This document shows, piece by piece, positions 1 through 7,136 of a stretch of DNA of 7,136 nucleotides. Position numbers and translations under genes: made by a program. Source of the DNA: an uncultured Bacteroidales bacterium (GTDB taxonomy: Bacteria > Bacteroidota > Bacteroidia > Bacteroidales > Bacteroidaceae); contig CALBKR010000256.1 of the NCBI GenBank assembly GCA_937896105.1, positions 1 through 7,136 of the forward strand, read 5' to 3'. Under the pieces are notes generated by a model that was given only the letters and a program-made list of their open reading frames with translations, did not search any database and was not told the origin of the DNA. The stretch's first letter is position 1, and every line of letters starts with the position of its first letter.

Positions 1-559
1 CAACGGGGAGTGTCACGAAGCTGAACAGGGTTGTGAGCGCAAACAGTATGATACCTGCAAGCAACAGCCCTGGCATTGTCTCTACGGTGATGATGCCGAT
101 GAGCAGTACCCACATCATTATGCTCGACGAGAACGATACTACCGGCACAAGCGCCGAGCGCAGTTTGAGCGGTGCGTATGCCCTTGCGTGCTGCACTGCG
201 TGTCCGCACTCGTGTGCGGCAACGGCTGCTGCGGCTATGCTTGCCGAGTTGTATACTCCCTGGCTCAGGTTAACGGTCTTTGTAACCGGGTTGTAGTGGT
301 CGGTGAGTGTACCTGGCGTGCTGGTTACCTTGACATCGTATATACCGTTGTCGTGGAGCATCTTCACTGCGATGTCGTGGCCTGTCATTGCGATAGGCAT
401 CTTTGAATAACGGTCGAACTTGCTCTTGAGGTTCGCCTGTACAATGTAGCTCAGAATTGCAATGCCGATGAATATGATAATGTATGTGTAGTCATATCCG
501 CTGCCGCTGCTTCTCTCTACTGCCTGCTGCTGCAGGAAATTTATTGCTGTTGTAAACAT
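1..559 (-). CDS. Membrane zinc metallopeptidase, YugP/Zn_peptidase_2 family (3' end cut by window edge)
   Basis: The visible part is 186 residues from an ATG at 559. Residues 24-40 form an N-terminal membrane helix (YIIIFIGIAILSYIV). A segment at 88-99 (HYNPVTKTVNLS) precedes the zinc-binding HExxH motif, seen as HECGH at 116-120 and followed by AVQHA. Two further hydrophobic stretches lie at about 136-158 and 163-184. This order of helix, HYxPxTKxVxLS, HECGHAxQ and two membrane segments is that of the YugP-type neutral zinc metallopeptidases, which are usually about 225-230 residues, so roughly 40 residues are missing beyond the left edge. The active site is presumably membrane-associated; substrates are not known for this family. 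The start lies 10 nt after the purA stop with only a weak AAGAGA upstream, so it is probably translated from the fur-like/purA transcript. The family call is firm; the physiological role is unknown. Confidence 0.9.
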   Translation of the reverse strand, partial: MFTTAINFLQQQAVERSSGSGYDYTYIIIFIGIAILSYIVQANLKSKFDRYSKMPIAMTGHDIAVKMLHDNGIYDVKVTSTPGTLTDHYNPVTKTVNLSQGVYNSASIAAAAVAAHECGHAVQHARAYAPLKLRSALVPVVSFSSSIMMWVLLIGIITVETMPGLLLAGIILFALTTLFSFVTLPV

Positions 560-569
560 ATATTCTCTT

Positions 570-2317
<1,748 letters not shown>

Positions 2318-2370
2318 ATACAAATCGCTGCTACCTGCACGGCATATGTCGGCGTAGTAGTTTCATTATA

Positions 2371-2378
2371 CAAAGTTA
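2371..2378 (-). promoter_or_regulatory. Candidate -7 element for the fur-like/purA operon
   Basis: The minus strand reads TAACTTTG, an exact match to the Bacteroidota -7 consensus TAnnTTTG, about 54 nt upstream of the chosen ATG of the Fur-family gene. The expected TTTG/TTG about 20 bp further upstream is not clear in this AT-rich stretch; a TTTAAC lies at a spacing of 24 bp. The surroundings (2379-2410) are very AT-rich. Called on motif and position only. Confidence 0.5.
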
Positions 2379-2461
2379 TTGTTTATTTTTATAATATAAT
2401 AGGTTAAAGGGTTTAATTTTCTATAAAAAGTGAGAAATAAGTGTAAAGATGCCATTTTGAC

Positions 2462-2494
2462 AAAAAAGAGGGTAGCAAATTTTTTTGGCCACCC
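2462..2494 (-). terminator. Intrinsic terminator after the AlkD-like gene
   Basis: On the minus strand GGGTGGC (2494-2488) can pair with GCTACCC (2476-2470), with one G-U pair, around an A/T-rich loop, and is followed by a run of six T (2467-2462). It begins 7 nt after the stop codon of the AlkD-like gene and separates that unit from the fur-like/purA operon. Confidence 0.8.
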
Positions 2495-2500
2495 CCTGTA

Positions 2501-3145
2501 TCATTCAATGTTGTCAATAAACAAGCCTATCCCGTTGATGTCGCTTTGCCTGGCTTTGAGAGCGCTCCTTAGCCTTTCTGTAGCACCTTGTGTGCGGTCG
2601 ATGTAGTAAAGGATGGCATTTTCGGCGCATTTCCTTGTCACGCTATCGCCGAACGGCATTGTGATGATGTTGCCGAAGAGGGTTGTTTCCTGGCGGTCGC
2701 TTATCGTCACTCCGCGCCGCAGTGAGTGTGAAATGGGGATGAAACCGCAATAGCGGTAGAGCCCGTCGCTGCGTCCTGCCCATTGCAGTGCCTTGTCTAT
2801 TGCATCGGGCAGCCTGCATAGCAGGTGCATTGCAAGGATATCAGCTATTTCGGTAAACCGGGTTTCGCTAATCCATTTCTCGGCAACATCGGCATATCCA
2901 TCCTCGGGCATAAGCATTATCGCCAGCATCTTGCACTCTCTGATGTCGTCTTGCCATAATGCTGTTGCCAGTTCCCTGCTCTTGGCGTGTGCATTGGCAA
3001 TGCCTTTCAGACGCGGCAACTCAACGCCGAAATTTATCTTGTAGTCGAGCCCCTGCCGACGCTGCAGCGTCGACACGACACCATTCATCGATAGGCGTAG
3101 CGATTTCTTTATTTCACGGATTTCATCCTGAAGGTTTCCTTCCAT
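2501..3145 (-). CDS. AlkD-like HEAT-repeat protein, DNA alkylation repair family
   Basis: A 214-residue soluble, helix-rich protein with no signal peptide. The central segment LWQDDIRECKMLAIMLMP (63-80), followed by EKWISETRFTEIADILAMHLL (89-109), resembles the HEAT-like repeats of AlkD-type DNA glycosylases, which remove bulky or cationic N3/N7-alkyl purines without base flipping. Against Bacillus cereus AlkD as I remember it, the catalytic Asp113 would correspond to Asp102, but the active-site tryptophans 109 and 187 would fall near Thr98 and Asn176. Glycosylase activity is therefore uncertain, and a non-catalytic DNA-binding role, as described for the related AlkF/AlkG group, is possible. 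Its ATG is only 6 nt after the stop of the AraC-type gene, so the two are almost surely co-transcribed, and a terminator follows. The family call is good; the biochemical role is inferred. Confidence 0.8.
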   Translation of the reverse strand: MEGNLQDEIREIKKSLRLSMNGVVSTLQRRQGLDYKINFGVELPRLKGIANAHAKSRELATALWQDDIRECKMLAIMLMPEDGYADVAEKWISETRFTEIADILAMHLLCRLPDAIDKALQWAGRSDGLYRYCGFIPISHSLRRGVTISDRQETTLFGNIITMPFGDSVTRKCAENAILYYIDRTQGATERLRSALKARQSDINGIGLFIDNIE

Positions 3146-3151
3146 CGCGGA

Positions 3152-3589
3152 TTATCTTGTTGCTGCGTGTTTCTTGCGGTAGTTGTTGGGCGTTTCTCCT
3201 ACAACACGGTAGAATGAGGCGTAGAAAGACTGGCGGTTGGCAAAACCTACCATATTGCCTATCTCCTCGATAGTCTTCTCCTGGAATCTCTTGTCGGCGA
3301 GCTTGTGCTGTGCCTCCTTTATGCGGTATTCATTGACGAGGCACGAGAAATTAGTGTTGAAACGCGAGTTTATTACCGCAGATATGTACCTTGTGTTGGT
3401 GTTGAGCTCTTTTGCAAGTTCCTTTGCCGAGAAACTCTTGTCGCGGTAGCGTTTTTCGATGATGATTATGTTCAGAATCCTTTCATACAGTTCATCGGCC
3501 AATTCTGCACGAATCAGCGAGCGATATGCTGCATCCTTTTCCTGTTTATCCCTTATAATGTTATAAGGGGTATTCCTGTTCTCTGTCAT
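3152..3589 (-). CDS. AraC-family DNA-binding protein without a sensor domain
   Basis: A 145-residue cytoplasmic protein. Residues 33-140 form a complete AraC/XylS double helix-turn-helix: first HTH about 54-74 (SAKELAKELNTNTRYISAVI), the linking helix with NEYRIKEAQHKL (86-97), and second HTH about 105-127 (TIEEIGNMVGFANRQSFYASF), ending with the family signature FYRVVGETPNNYRKK. The N-terminal 32 residues are polar and charged and too short for a ligand-binding or receiver domain, so any signal must come from a partner or from protein level. It starts at the ATG at 3589, 26 nt from a good promoter element, with no Shine-Dalgarno. Codons 7-14 contain a perfect inverted repeat (3550-3569) that could be an operator. 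The gene is followed after 6 nt by the AlkD-like gene, which suggests control of, or partnership with, a DNA-repair-type protein. Its targets are unknown. Confidence 0.9.
   Translation of the reverse strand: MTENRNTPYNIIRDKQEKDAAYRSLIRAELADELYERILNIIIIEKRYRDKSFSAKELAKELNTNTRYISAVINSRFNTNFSCLVNEYRIKEAQHKLADKRFQEKTIEEIGNMVGFANRQSFYASFYRVVGETPNNYRKKHAATR
3550..3569. repeat. Perfect 9-2-9 bp palindrome in the start of the AraC-type gene
   Basis: The plus strand reads CCCTTATAA-TG-TTATAAGGG, a perfect inverted repeat of 9-bp arms with a 2-bp centre. It lies within codons 7-14 of the AraC-type gene, about 46 bp downstream of the promoter -7 element. As DNA it looks like a dimeric-regulator operator; as RNA it could fold to an 8-bp stem with a 4-nt loop near the start codon. 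Confidence 0.6.
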
Positions 3590-3614
3590 AATGGCTGTTT
3601 TTTCAATGTTCGCC

Positions 3615-3646
3615 CAAATTTACAACCATTTTTGTGAAAACACCAA
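3615..3646 (-). promoter_or_regulatory. Promoter for the AraC-type/AlkD-like unit
   Basis: On the minus strand TTG (3646-3644, in TTGGTG) is separated by 21 bp from TAAATTTG (3622-3615), an exact match to the Bacteroidota -7 consensus TAnnTTTG. The -7 element ends 26 nt before the ATG of the AraC-type gene, leaving a short leader. Confidence 0.7.
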
Positions 3647-3696
3647 TTTTTTATCCGATTTGTTCTATTTTTTGAAGAAGTGTGATTATTCTCAAC

Positions 3697-4500
3697 CTAT
3701 AAAACGGTAACACTGCTGCCTTTACTGAGTTGCTGGGCTTTTTCGCGGTGCTTTCTTGCAGCCTCTGTCTTGCCTAATTTTTCGCACATTATTGCAAGCA
3801 GGATATAATTGTTGGCATTGTCGGGGTCAATCTCAATGGCTTTCTCAATGTCCATTATTGCCAGTTCGTTGTGTCCGCGCTCCCTCTCAAGGTTGCTGCG
3901 TGCAATGTACAGCTCGGCTATGCCGGGATTCTCTTCAATAAGCCCCGAGAGCAGCATAAAACTCTCGTCATATCGCTTCTCCTTTTGGTAGAGCATTGCA
4001 ATTCCAATCTGCACGCTTAAATTGTCTGGTATCCACCATTGCAGTTGTTTGTAGTCATCCCAGGCTTTTTGATAGTGTCCGGTGTTCGTGTATATGTGCG
4101 CACGGCACAGTAGGGCACCGGTGTTGCTCGGCTCTTCTTCCAAAATCCTATTGTAGTCGGCAAGGGCAAGCTCCACGCTATCGAGCTGCAGATGTATGTT
4201 TGCACGTTGTTGCAGGAGCGTCAGTTCGTTGGGTGTAACCTCCAAGGCCTTGTTGTAGCTGCTCAGAGCTTTGGGCAGGTTCCCCGATATCTGGTGCGAG
4301 TAGGCTAGGTTTGCCAGGGCATAGACCTTCTCGTGGTCGGTACTGCTTTTCCCAACAGCCTCCTCGAAGCATTTTGTGGCCTCGGAGAAATTGTTCTCCT
4401 TTATGTATTGTATGCCTTTGCGGCAAATATCGTTATAGCTCTGTGCCGTGGCGACCGCCGCAATGATTAACAGTAATAGAGTAAATGTGCCGGTTCTCAT
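3697..4500 (-). CDS. Secreted tetratricopeptide-repeat protein
   Basis: A 267-residue protein with a signal peptide: Met-Arg-Thr-Gly, then a hydrophobic core TFTLLLLIIAAVA, and a likely signal peptidase I cut near ATAQ-S (about 18-21). There is no lipobox cysteine, so it is probably periplasmic. The rest is almost entirely TPR helices, which I divide into about seven units starting near residues 22, 58, 92, 126, 160, 194 and 228; those at 92 (LLQQRANIHLQLDSVELALADYNRILEEEPS in outline) and 194 (ELYIARSNLERERGHNELAIMDIEKAIEIDPD in outline) are the most canonical. TPR arrays bind other proteins, so a scaffold role is likely, but no partner or catalytic domain is visible. It is divergent from the tRNA gene. 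A weak candidate -7 (TATATTCG) lies 31 nt upstream. No clear terminator separates it from the AraC-type promoter, so read-through is possible. Confidence 0.88.
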   Translation of the reverse strand: MRTGTFTLLLLIIAAVATAQSYNDICRKGIQYIKENNFSEATKCFEEAVGKSSTDHEKVYALANLAYSHQISGNLPKALSSYNKALEVTPNELTLLQQRANIHLQLDSVELALADYNRILEEEPSNTGALLCRAHIYTNTGHYQKAWDDYKQLQWWIPDNLSVQIGIAMLYQKEKRYDESFMLLSGLIEENPGIAELYIARSNLERERGHNELAIMDIEKAIEIDPDNANNYILLAIMCEKLGKTEAARKHREKAQQLSKGSSVTVL

Positions 4501-4530
4501 TCAGTAATAAATGTTTGTCCTGTTCGGTCG

Positions 4531-4538
4531 CGAATATA
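4531..4538 (-). promoter_or_regulatory. Weak candidate -7 element for the TPR gene
   Basis: The minus strand reads TATATTCG, one mismatch from TAnnTTTG and similar in form to the -7 of the divergent tRNA (TATCTTCG). No TTTG or TTG is visible about 20 bp upstream, so support is limited to this element and its position 31 nt before the ATG. Confidence 0.3.
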
Positions 4539-4652
4539 ATACAATTATTCATAGTTTGTTACAGCATCCCCTAAAGTTTAAAATATTATAACAGTTTTTT
4601 GCTTTTCCGCAGTAAAAAAACGGTGTTCTGCAATTAAAATGGCAATAAAGCA

Positions 4653-4684
4653 TTTGAAGATTGCGAATAATTGTTGTATCTTCG
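4653..4684 (+). promoter_or_regulatory. Promoter of the tRNA-Arg gene
   Basis: TTTG (4653-4656) is followed after exactly 20 bp by TATCTTCG (4677-4684), close to the Bacteroidota consensus TTTG-N19-21-TAnnTTTG. The predicted start near 4690 leaves a 5' leader of about 30 nt ahead of the mature tRNA. Confidence 0.7.
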
Positions 4685-4721
4685 CGGCGTGAAACTGCAG
4701 AGTCGCAGGTTCTACATATTT

Positions 4722-4793
4722 GCCTTGGTAGTTCAATGGATAGAATAAATCTCTCCTAAAGATTACATTCGGGTTCGATTCCCGACCGAGGTA
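4722..4793 (+). tRNA. tRNA-Arg, anticodon CCT
   Basis: The sequence folds into a full cloverleaf of 72 nt. The acceptor stem is GCCTTGG (4722-4728) with CCGAGGT (4786-4792), including G-U pairs at 1-72 and 5-68. The D arm is GTTC/GAAT (4731-4734, 4743-4746). The anticodon stem is AATCT/AGATT (4748-4752, 4760-4764) with loop CTCCTAA, giving anticodon CCT at 4755-4757, which reads AGG. The T arm is TCGGG/CCCGA with loop TTCGATT. The discriminator base is A and the 3' CCA is not encoded. It stands alone between its own promoter and terminator. Confidence 0.95.
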
Positions 4794-4794
4794 C

Positions 4795-4826
4795 AAACCG
4801 CAGGAATACCATCCCTGCGGTTTTTG
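4795..4826 (+). terminator. Intrinsic terminator of the tRNA-Arg gene
   Basis: CCGCAGG (4798-4804) pairs perfectly with CCTGCGG (4814-4820) around a 9-nt loop, preceded by AAA and followed by TTTTT (4821-4825). It begins directly after the tRNA 3' end and is a textbook rho-independent terminator. Confidence 0.9.
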
Positions 4827-4891
4827 TTGTTAGTATCCTTTCCCTCGTTGCGGTAGGTTTCTATTGTTCATATAGTCACGGGCTAAATGAG

Positions 4892-4919
4892 AAGAGCAAG
4901 GCTTATTCTCCTTGCTCTT
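4892..4919. terminator. Hairpin spanning the L,D-transpeptidase stop codon, possible bidirectional terminator
   Basis: AAGAGCAAGG (4892-4901) and CCTTGCTCTT (4910-4919) form a perfect 10-bp inverted repeat with an 8-nt loop. On the minus strand one arm is made of the last sense codons of the transpeptidase gene, and its TAA lies in the loop. The T-rich tail is poor on the minus strand (CTCATTT) and short on the plus strand (TTTT overlapping the arm end), so its strength as a terminator is uncertain. It sits between convergent genes and could act on both. Confidence 0.55.
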
Positions 4920-5397
4920 TTCCGTCTACCTCATCGGGCTCTATTATCACCGGCATTCCGATATAGCAGTAACGGTAAAGTTCCTTTATATCCTCGTTCT
5001 TCATTCTCACGCAGCCTTCGCTGCTGCGGGTGCCGATGGTCTCGGGGAATATGGTTCCGTGTATGCCGATATCGTTGAACCCCGGCACGTTGAGCCTGAA
5101 AAACAGCGGGCCGTATGCCCCAAGACGCATCCCTTGCCCGTCGCCGAAATCGTGCTTCCACGATGTTGCATCGTACATCATCTTTATCTTGAACTCGCCC
5201 TCGGGTGTCTTGTTGTCACCTATCCTTGTCTTGTTGCCAAGGTTCTTGCCACAGGCGATGGGGCGGCTGAAAATGGTGTCGTTCTGCTCGTTGAGCACAT
5301 AGAGCTGCAGAGCCTTCTTCGACACTACGATGCGGTTGCCTGCAAATGACAGCAACGGGAGAATGGCGATGAGTGCTGTTATGATATGTCTTTTCAT
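4903..5397 (-). CDS. Secreted L,D-transpeptidase (YkuD domain)
   Basis: A 164-residue protein with a signal peptide (MKRHIITALIAILPLLSFAG, 1-20), so it acts in the periplasm. Residues 22-153 form one YkuD catalytic domain starting RIVVSKKALQLYVLN and containing TPEGEFK (64-70), the conserved IGIHGT (110-115) with His113, and the active-site motif SSEGCVRM (125-132) with nucleophile Cys129 and Arg131. Such enzymes make 3-3 or other L,D cross-links in peptidoglycan, or attach proteins to it, through an acyl-cysteine intermediate. All catalytic residues are present. There is no LysM or peptidoglycan-binding domain, so it is a minimal form. The start follows sprA by 12 nt and has a good AAAAGGA Shine-Dalgarno, unusual in this window, so the two are co-transcribed. 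The last codons form part of a hairpin. Confidence 0.93.
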   Translation of the reverse strand: MKRHIITALIAILPLLSFAGNRIVVSKKALQLYVLNEQNDTIFSRPIACGKNLGNKTRIGDNKTPEGEFKIKMMYDATSWKHDFGDGQGMRLGAYGPLFFRLNVPGFNDIGIHGTIFPETIGTRSSEGCVRMKNEDIKELYRYCYIGMPVIIEPDEVDGKEQGE

Positions 5398-5409
5398 AAT
5401 TGTCCTTTT

Positions 5410-7136
5410 TTATCTTGTTAGTGAGAATTTCATACTTACACCAAAATCGATGGTGGTTGTGGGGTATGAGCTTGTCGATATCAGCGGTATCGTGTGCTGC
5501 CCGTCGAAGTAGAGGCTGAATGTCAGCATCTTGCTGTATGCGTAGTCGGCTGTCAGCGAGTAGTTGAACGACTTGTTGCCGCTTGTGGCTTGTGTTGTGC
5601 CCTTGTCGATGCTGCGGCAGATGGACGATGCATTCTTGAATGAGAAGTCTGCACGTATGTTTATGTCGTTGCCGCTGCTCTTTTGCTTGCTCTTGTTTGC
5701 CTTGTTGCCGCCGAACAGTTTTACATTCAAAATCTTGTACCCCACGTTGAATGCTATCTCCTCGCTCTGCGACTCTACCAGCTGTATGGCTGTGAGGCTC
5801 AGGTTGAGCATACGCGACTTGATGTATTTCGCACCCAAGGTGAGGTTGAAGTTTGTCGTTACATCGAGTCCGATTAGCGGCGAGAAGCTCTCGTTGATGG
5901 TTACCGCACCGATGTTGTAGCGGCTGCTCGGTACCGGCAACCCAGTGGTCGTGTTGTTTACAAAACCTATGCCGCGGTTGAACTCCATATATGTGGCGTA
6001 TGTGCTGTATGCTCCCACTGCATAGACGCTCTTGTATCCGTGCTCAATGTTCACGCTCTTGAAATATTTCTCAAAGAATGGCAATTTCGAGAGCCCCGAA
6101 TACTTTATCTTCCAGTTGGGGAGCATACTCAGCATCTTGGGGAATATGTCGCTGCCGCCGATGCCTGTGTAGGCGTCGAGGAACGCCGGCACCATCACGT
6201 CGGCCGAATATTTGTCCACTCCGCCGTTCGCAGGGTTATACTCCTGTCCGGCAAGGTTGCTCGAGACGGGGTATCTGCTGCCTTTGTACAGCTCTTCGAG
6301 CCCAAGGCGGCGTGTCTCGAGGTTGCCCACGAACTTGTCGAATACATCCGACTGGTAGTTGTTCTTGGCACTGCCGCCACCGAATGATGTACCTATGGTG
6401 ATGGTTGTCATCGAGAATCCGCCCGATTCGTTTGTCGGCATACCGTCATACATAAACTGTATGCTCTTGCTCTGGTTGCGTGTCCAGCTTGCATTTAGGT
6501 CTATCTTGAAATCCCTGAAGGGTTCGACGGTCATCTTTGCCTGCAGGTCTTCGGCAGCTGTGCTGGTAGCCATCGATGCGATGCTGTCGCTGCGTAGCAG
6601 CCAGTTCTGCCGTTGTGCCTTGCTCAAGTAGCTGTCATCGACCAGGCCAAAGGCGAAATCAAGGCCCGGAGCGAACAGACCGTCTACCTTGTTCTGTCCG
6701 AAAATGTCGCCGGCGCTCGGCATAAAGCCCGGCAGGTTCATCGCATATGCGTTGGTGTAGTTGACTGATACGTTGCGCACCATCATCAGCACGCGGGTGG
6801 GGTACTGCATTGCCATTGCAAACTTGCCGCGTTCACTGTTCTTGGGCTTTGAGGTTATGGTAACCTTTACGCTTACACTGTCCTTGTTCTTTATTAGAAT
6901 TTTGTTCTCGTCGACTACCTTATATTTAAGTTTATACTTTTCGCCCTTCTTGGTACGTGCCATCACCTCGAGCTTCTTGTTCTTGAGGTTGTGAGTCAGT
7001 GTTACAGTTGTGTCACTCTTCAGTTGAACCTCTTTTGTAAATGCCTTGGGCTTCTCCACCTTCGGCTTGCGGCTCTTCGATGATTTCTGTTTCTTGTTGC
7101 TGCTTGCAAAGCGCTTGTTGGTCTCCTCGAGATATG
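5410..7136 (-). CDS. sprA: SprA (Sov), type IX secretion outer-membrane translocon, C-terminal part
   Basis: The open frame runs unbroken to the right edge and gives 574 complete residues; the GTG at 7059 is an internal Val codon, not the start. Full SprA/Sov proteins are about 2,400 residues, so this is roughly the last quarter. Family landmarks in order are YLEETNKRF at the cut end, a basic Ser/Lys/Pro-rich stretch (about 10-32), FTKEVQLKSDTTVTLTHNL, NLPGFMPSAG, PGLDFAFG, VPAFLDAYTG, FPKMLSMLPNWKIKYSGLSKL, FKSVNIEHGYKSVYAVG, NESFSPLIGLDVT, and the C-terminus HTIPLISTSSYPTTTIDFG ending FSLTR. Alternating polar and hydrophobic strands rich in Asn, Tyr and Gly fit the outer-membrane beta-barrel. 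SprA forms the large translocon pore of the type IX system; related proteins also occur where no gliding is known. It is followed by the transpeptidase gene after 12 nt. Confidence 0.9.
   Translation of the reverse strand, partial: YLEETNKRFASSNKKQKSSKSRKPKVEKPKAFTKEVQLKSDTTVTLTHNLKNKKLEVMARTKKGEKYKLKYKVVDENKILIKNKDSVSVKVTITSKPKNSERGKFAMAMQYPTRVLMMVRNVSVNYTNAYAMNLPGFMPSAGDIFGQNKVDGLFAPGLDFAFGLVDDSYLSKAQRQNWLLRSDSIASMATSTAAEDLQAKMTVEPFRDFKIDLNASWTRNQSKSIQFMYDGMPTNESGGFSMTTITIGTSFGGGSAKNNYQSDVFDKFVGNLETRRLGLEELYKGSRYPVSSNLAGQEYNPANGGVDKYSADVMVPAFLDAYTGIGGSDIFPKMLSMLPNWKIKYSGLSKLPFFEKYFKSVNIEHGYKSVYAVGAYSTYATYMEFNRGIGFVNNTTTGLPVPSSRYNIGAVTINESFSPLIGLDVTTNFNLTLGAKYIKSRMLNLSLTAIQLVESQSEEIAFNVGYKILNVKLFGGNKANKSKQKSSGNDINIRADFSFKNASSICRSIDKGTTQATSGNKSFNYSLTADYAYSKMLTFSLYFDGQHTIPLISTSSYPTTTIDFGVSMKFSLTR

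Noticed and set aside
2318..2323. An upstream TTG codon that would add two residues to the Fur-family protein
   Set aside because: An ATG two codons later fits the family N-terminus equally well and is the more usual start; there is no Shine-Dalgarno to favour the TTG.
2389..2400. TTATAATATAAT near the fur-like promoter as a PerR/Fur box
   Set aside because: Only one half matches a PerR-type site; the second half is not a reverse complement, and the region is simply AT-rich.
4578..4796. A 72-codon minus-strand reading frame over the tRNA
   Set aside because: It lies antisense to the tRNA and its promoter, resembles no protein I know, and is explained by the complement of the tRNA sequence.
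4829..4891. Possible small gene or RNA between the tRNA terminator and the transpeptidase hairpin
   Set aside because: Only about 60 bases with no convincing start, promoter or fold on either strand.
7057..7059. GTG as a start codon for a separate 549-residue protein
   Set aside because: The frame stays open to the window edge and the upstream residues continue the SprA sequence, so it is an internal valine codon.

Overview
The window reads as ordinary chromosome of a Bacteroidales (Bacteroidota) bacterium. The signs are a C-terminal segment of the giant outer-membrane protein SprA, promoter-like elements of the Bacteroidota type (TTTG/TTG about 20 bp before TAnnTTTG or TAnnTTCG), few Shine-Dalgarno sequences, and a tRNA gene with no encoded CCA. 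The genus cannot be fixed from the sequence. All protein genes are on the minus strand; only the tRNA is on the plus strand.

In transcription order from the right edge, the first unit is sprA (partial, entering from the right edge) followed 12 nt later by a small secreted L,D-transpeptidase (YkuD fold). The transpeptidase stop codon lies in the loop of a perfect 10-bp hairpin. Converging on this unit from the left is a tRNA-Arg(CCT) gene with its own promoter and a strong intrinsic terminator. Upstream of the tRNA, and pointing away from it, is a secreted protein of about seven TPR units.

Next is a two-gene unit with a clear promoter and terminator: a sensor-less AraC-type DNA-binding protein, then an AlkD-like HEAT-repeat protein of the DNA alkylation repair family. 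A perfect 9-2-9 bp palindrome lies inside the first codons of the AraC gene. The last unit is a Fur-family regulator, then purA (adenylosuccinate synthetase) joined by a 4-bp ATGA overlap, then a membrane zinc metallopeptidase of the YugP type, which runs off the left edge.

Most of the window is housekeeping, and I do not see a clearly new defence, mobile or secretion system. The points that deserve a second look are: the Fur-family protein keeps its four structural cysteines but seems to have lost the usual regulatory-metal histidines; the AlkD-like protein appears to lack the aromatic active-site residues of the characterised glycosylase and is paired with a stand-alone AraC domain and a palindrome; and the SprA translocon gene is coupled to a peptidoglycan cross-linking enzyme.
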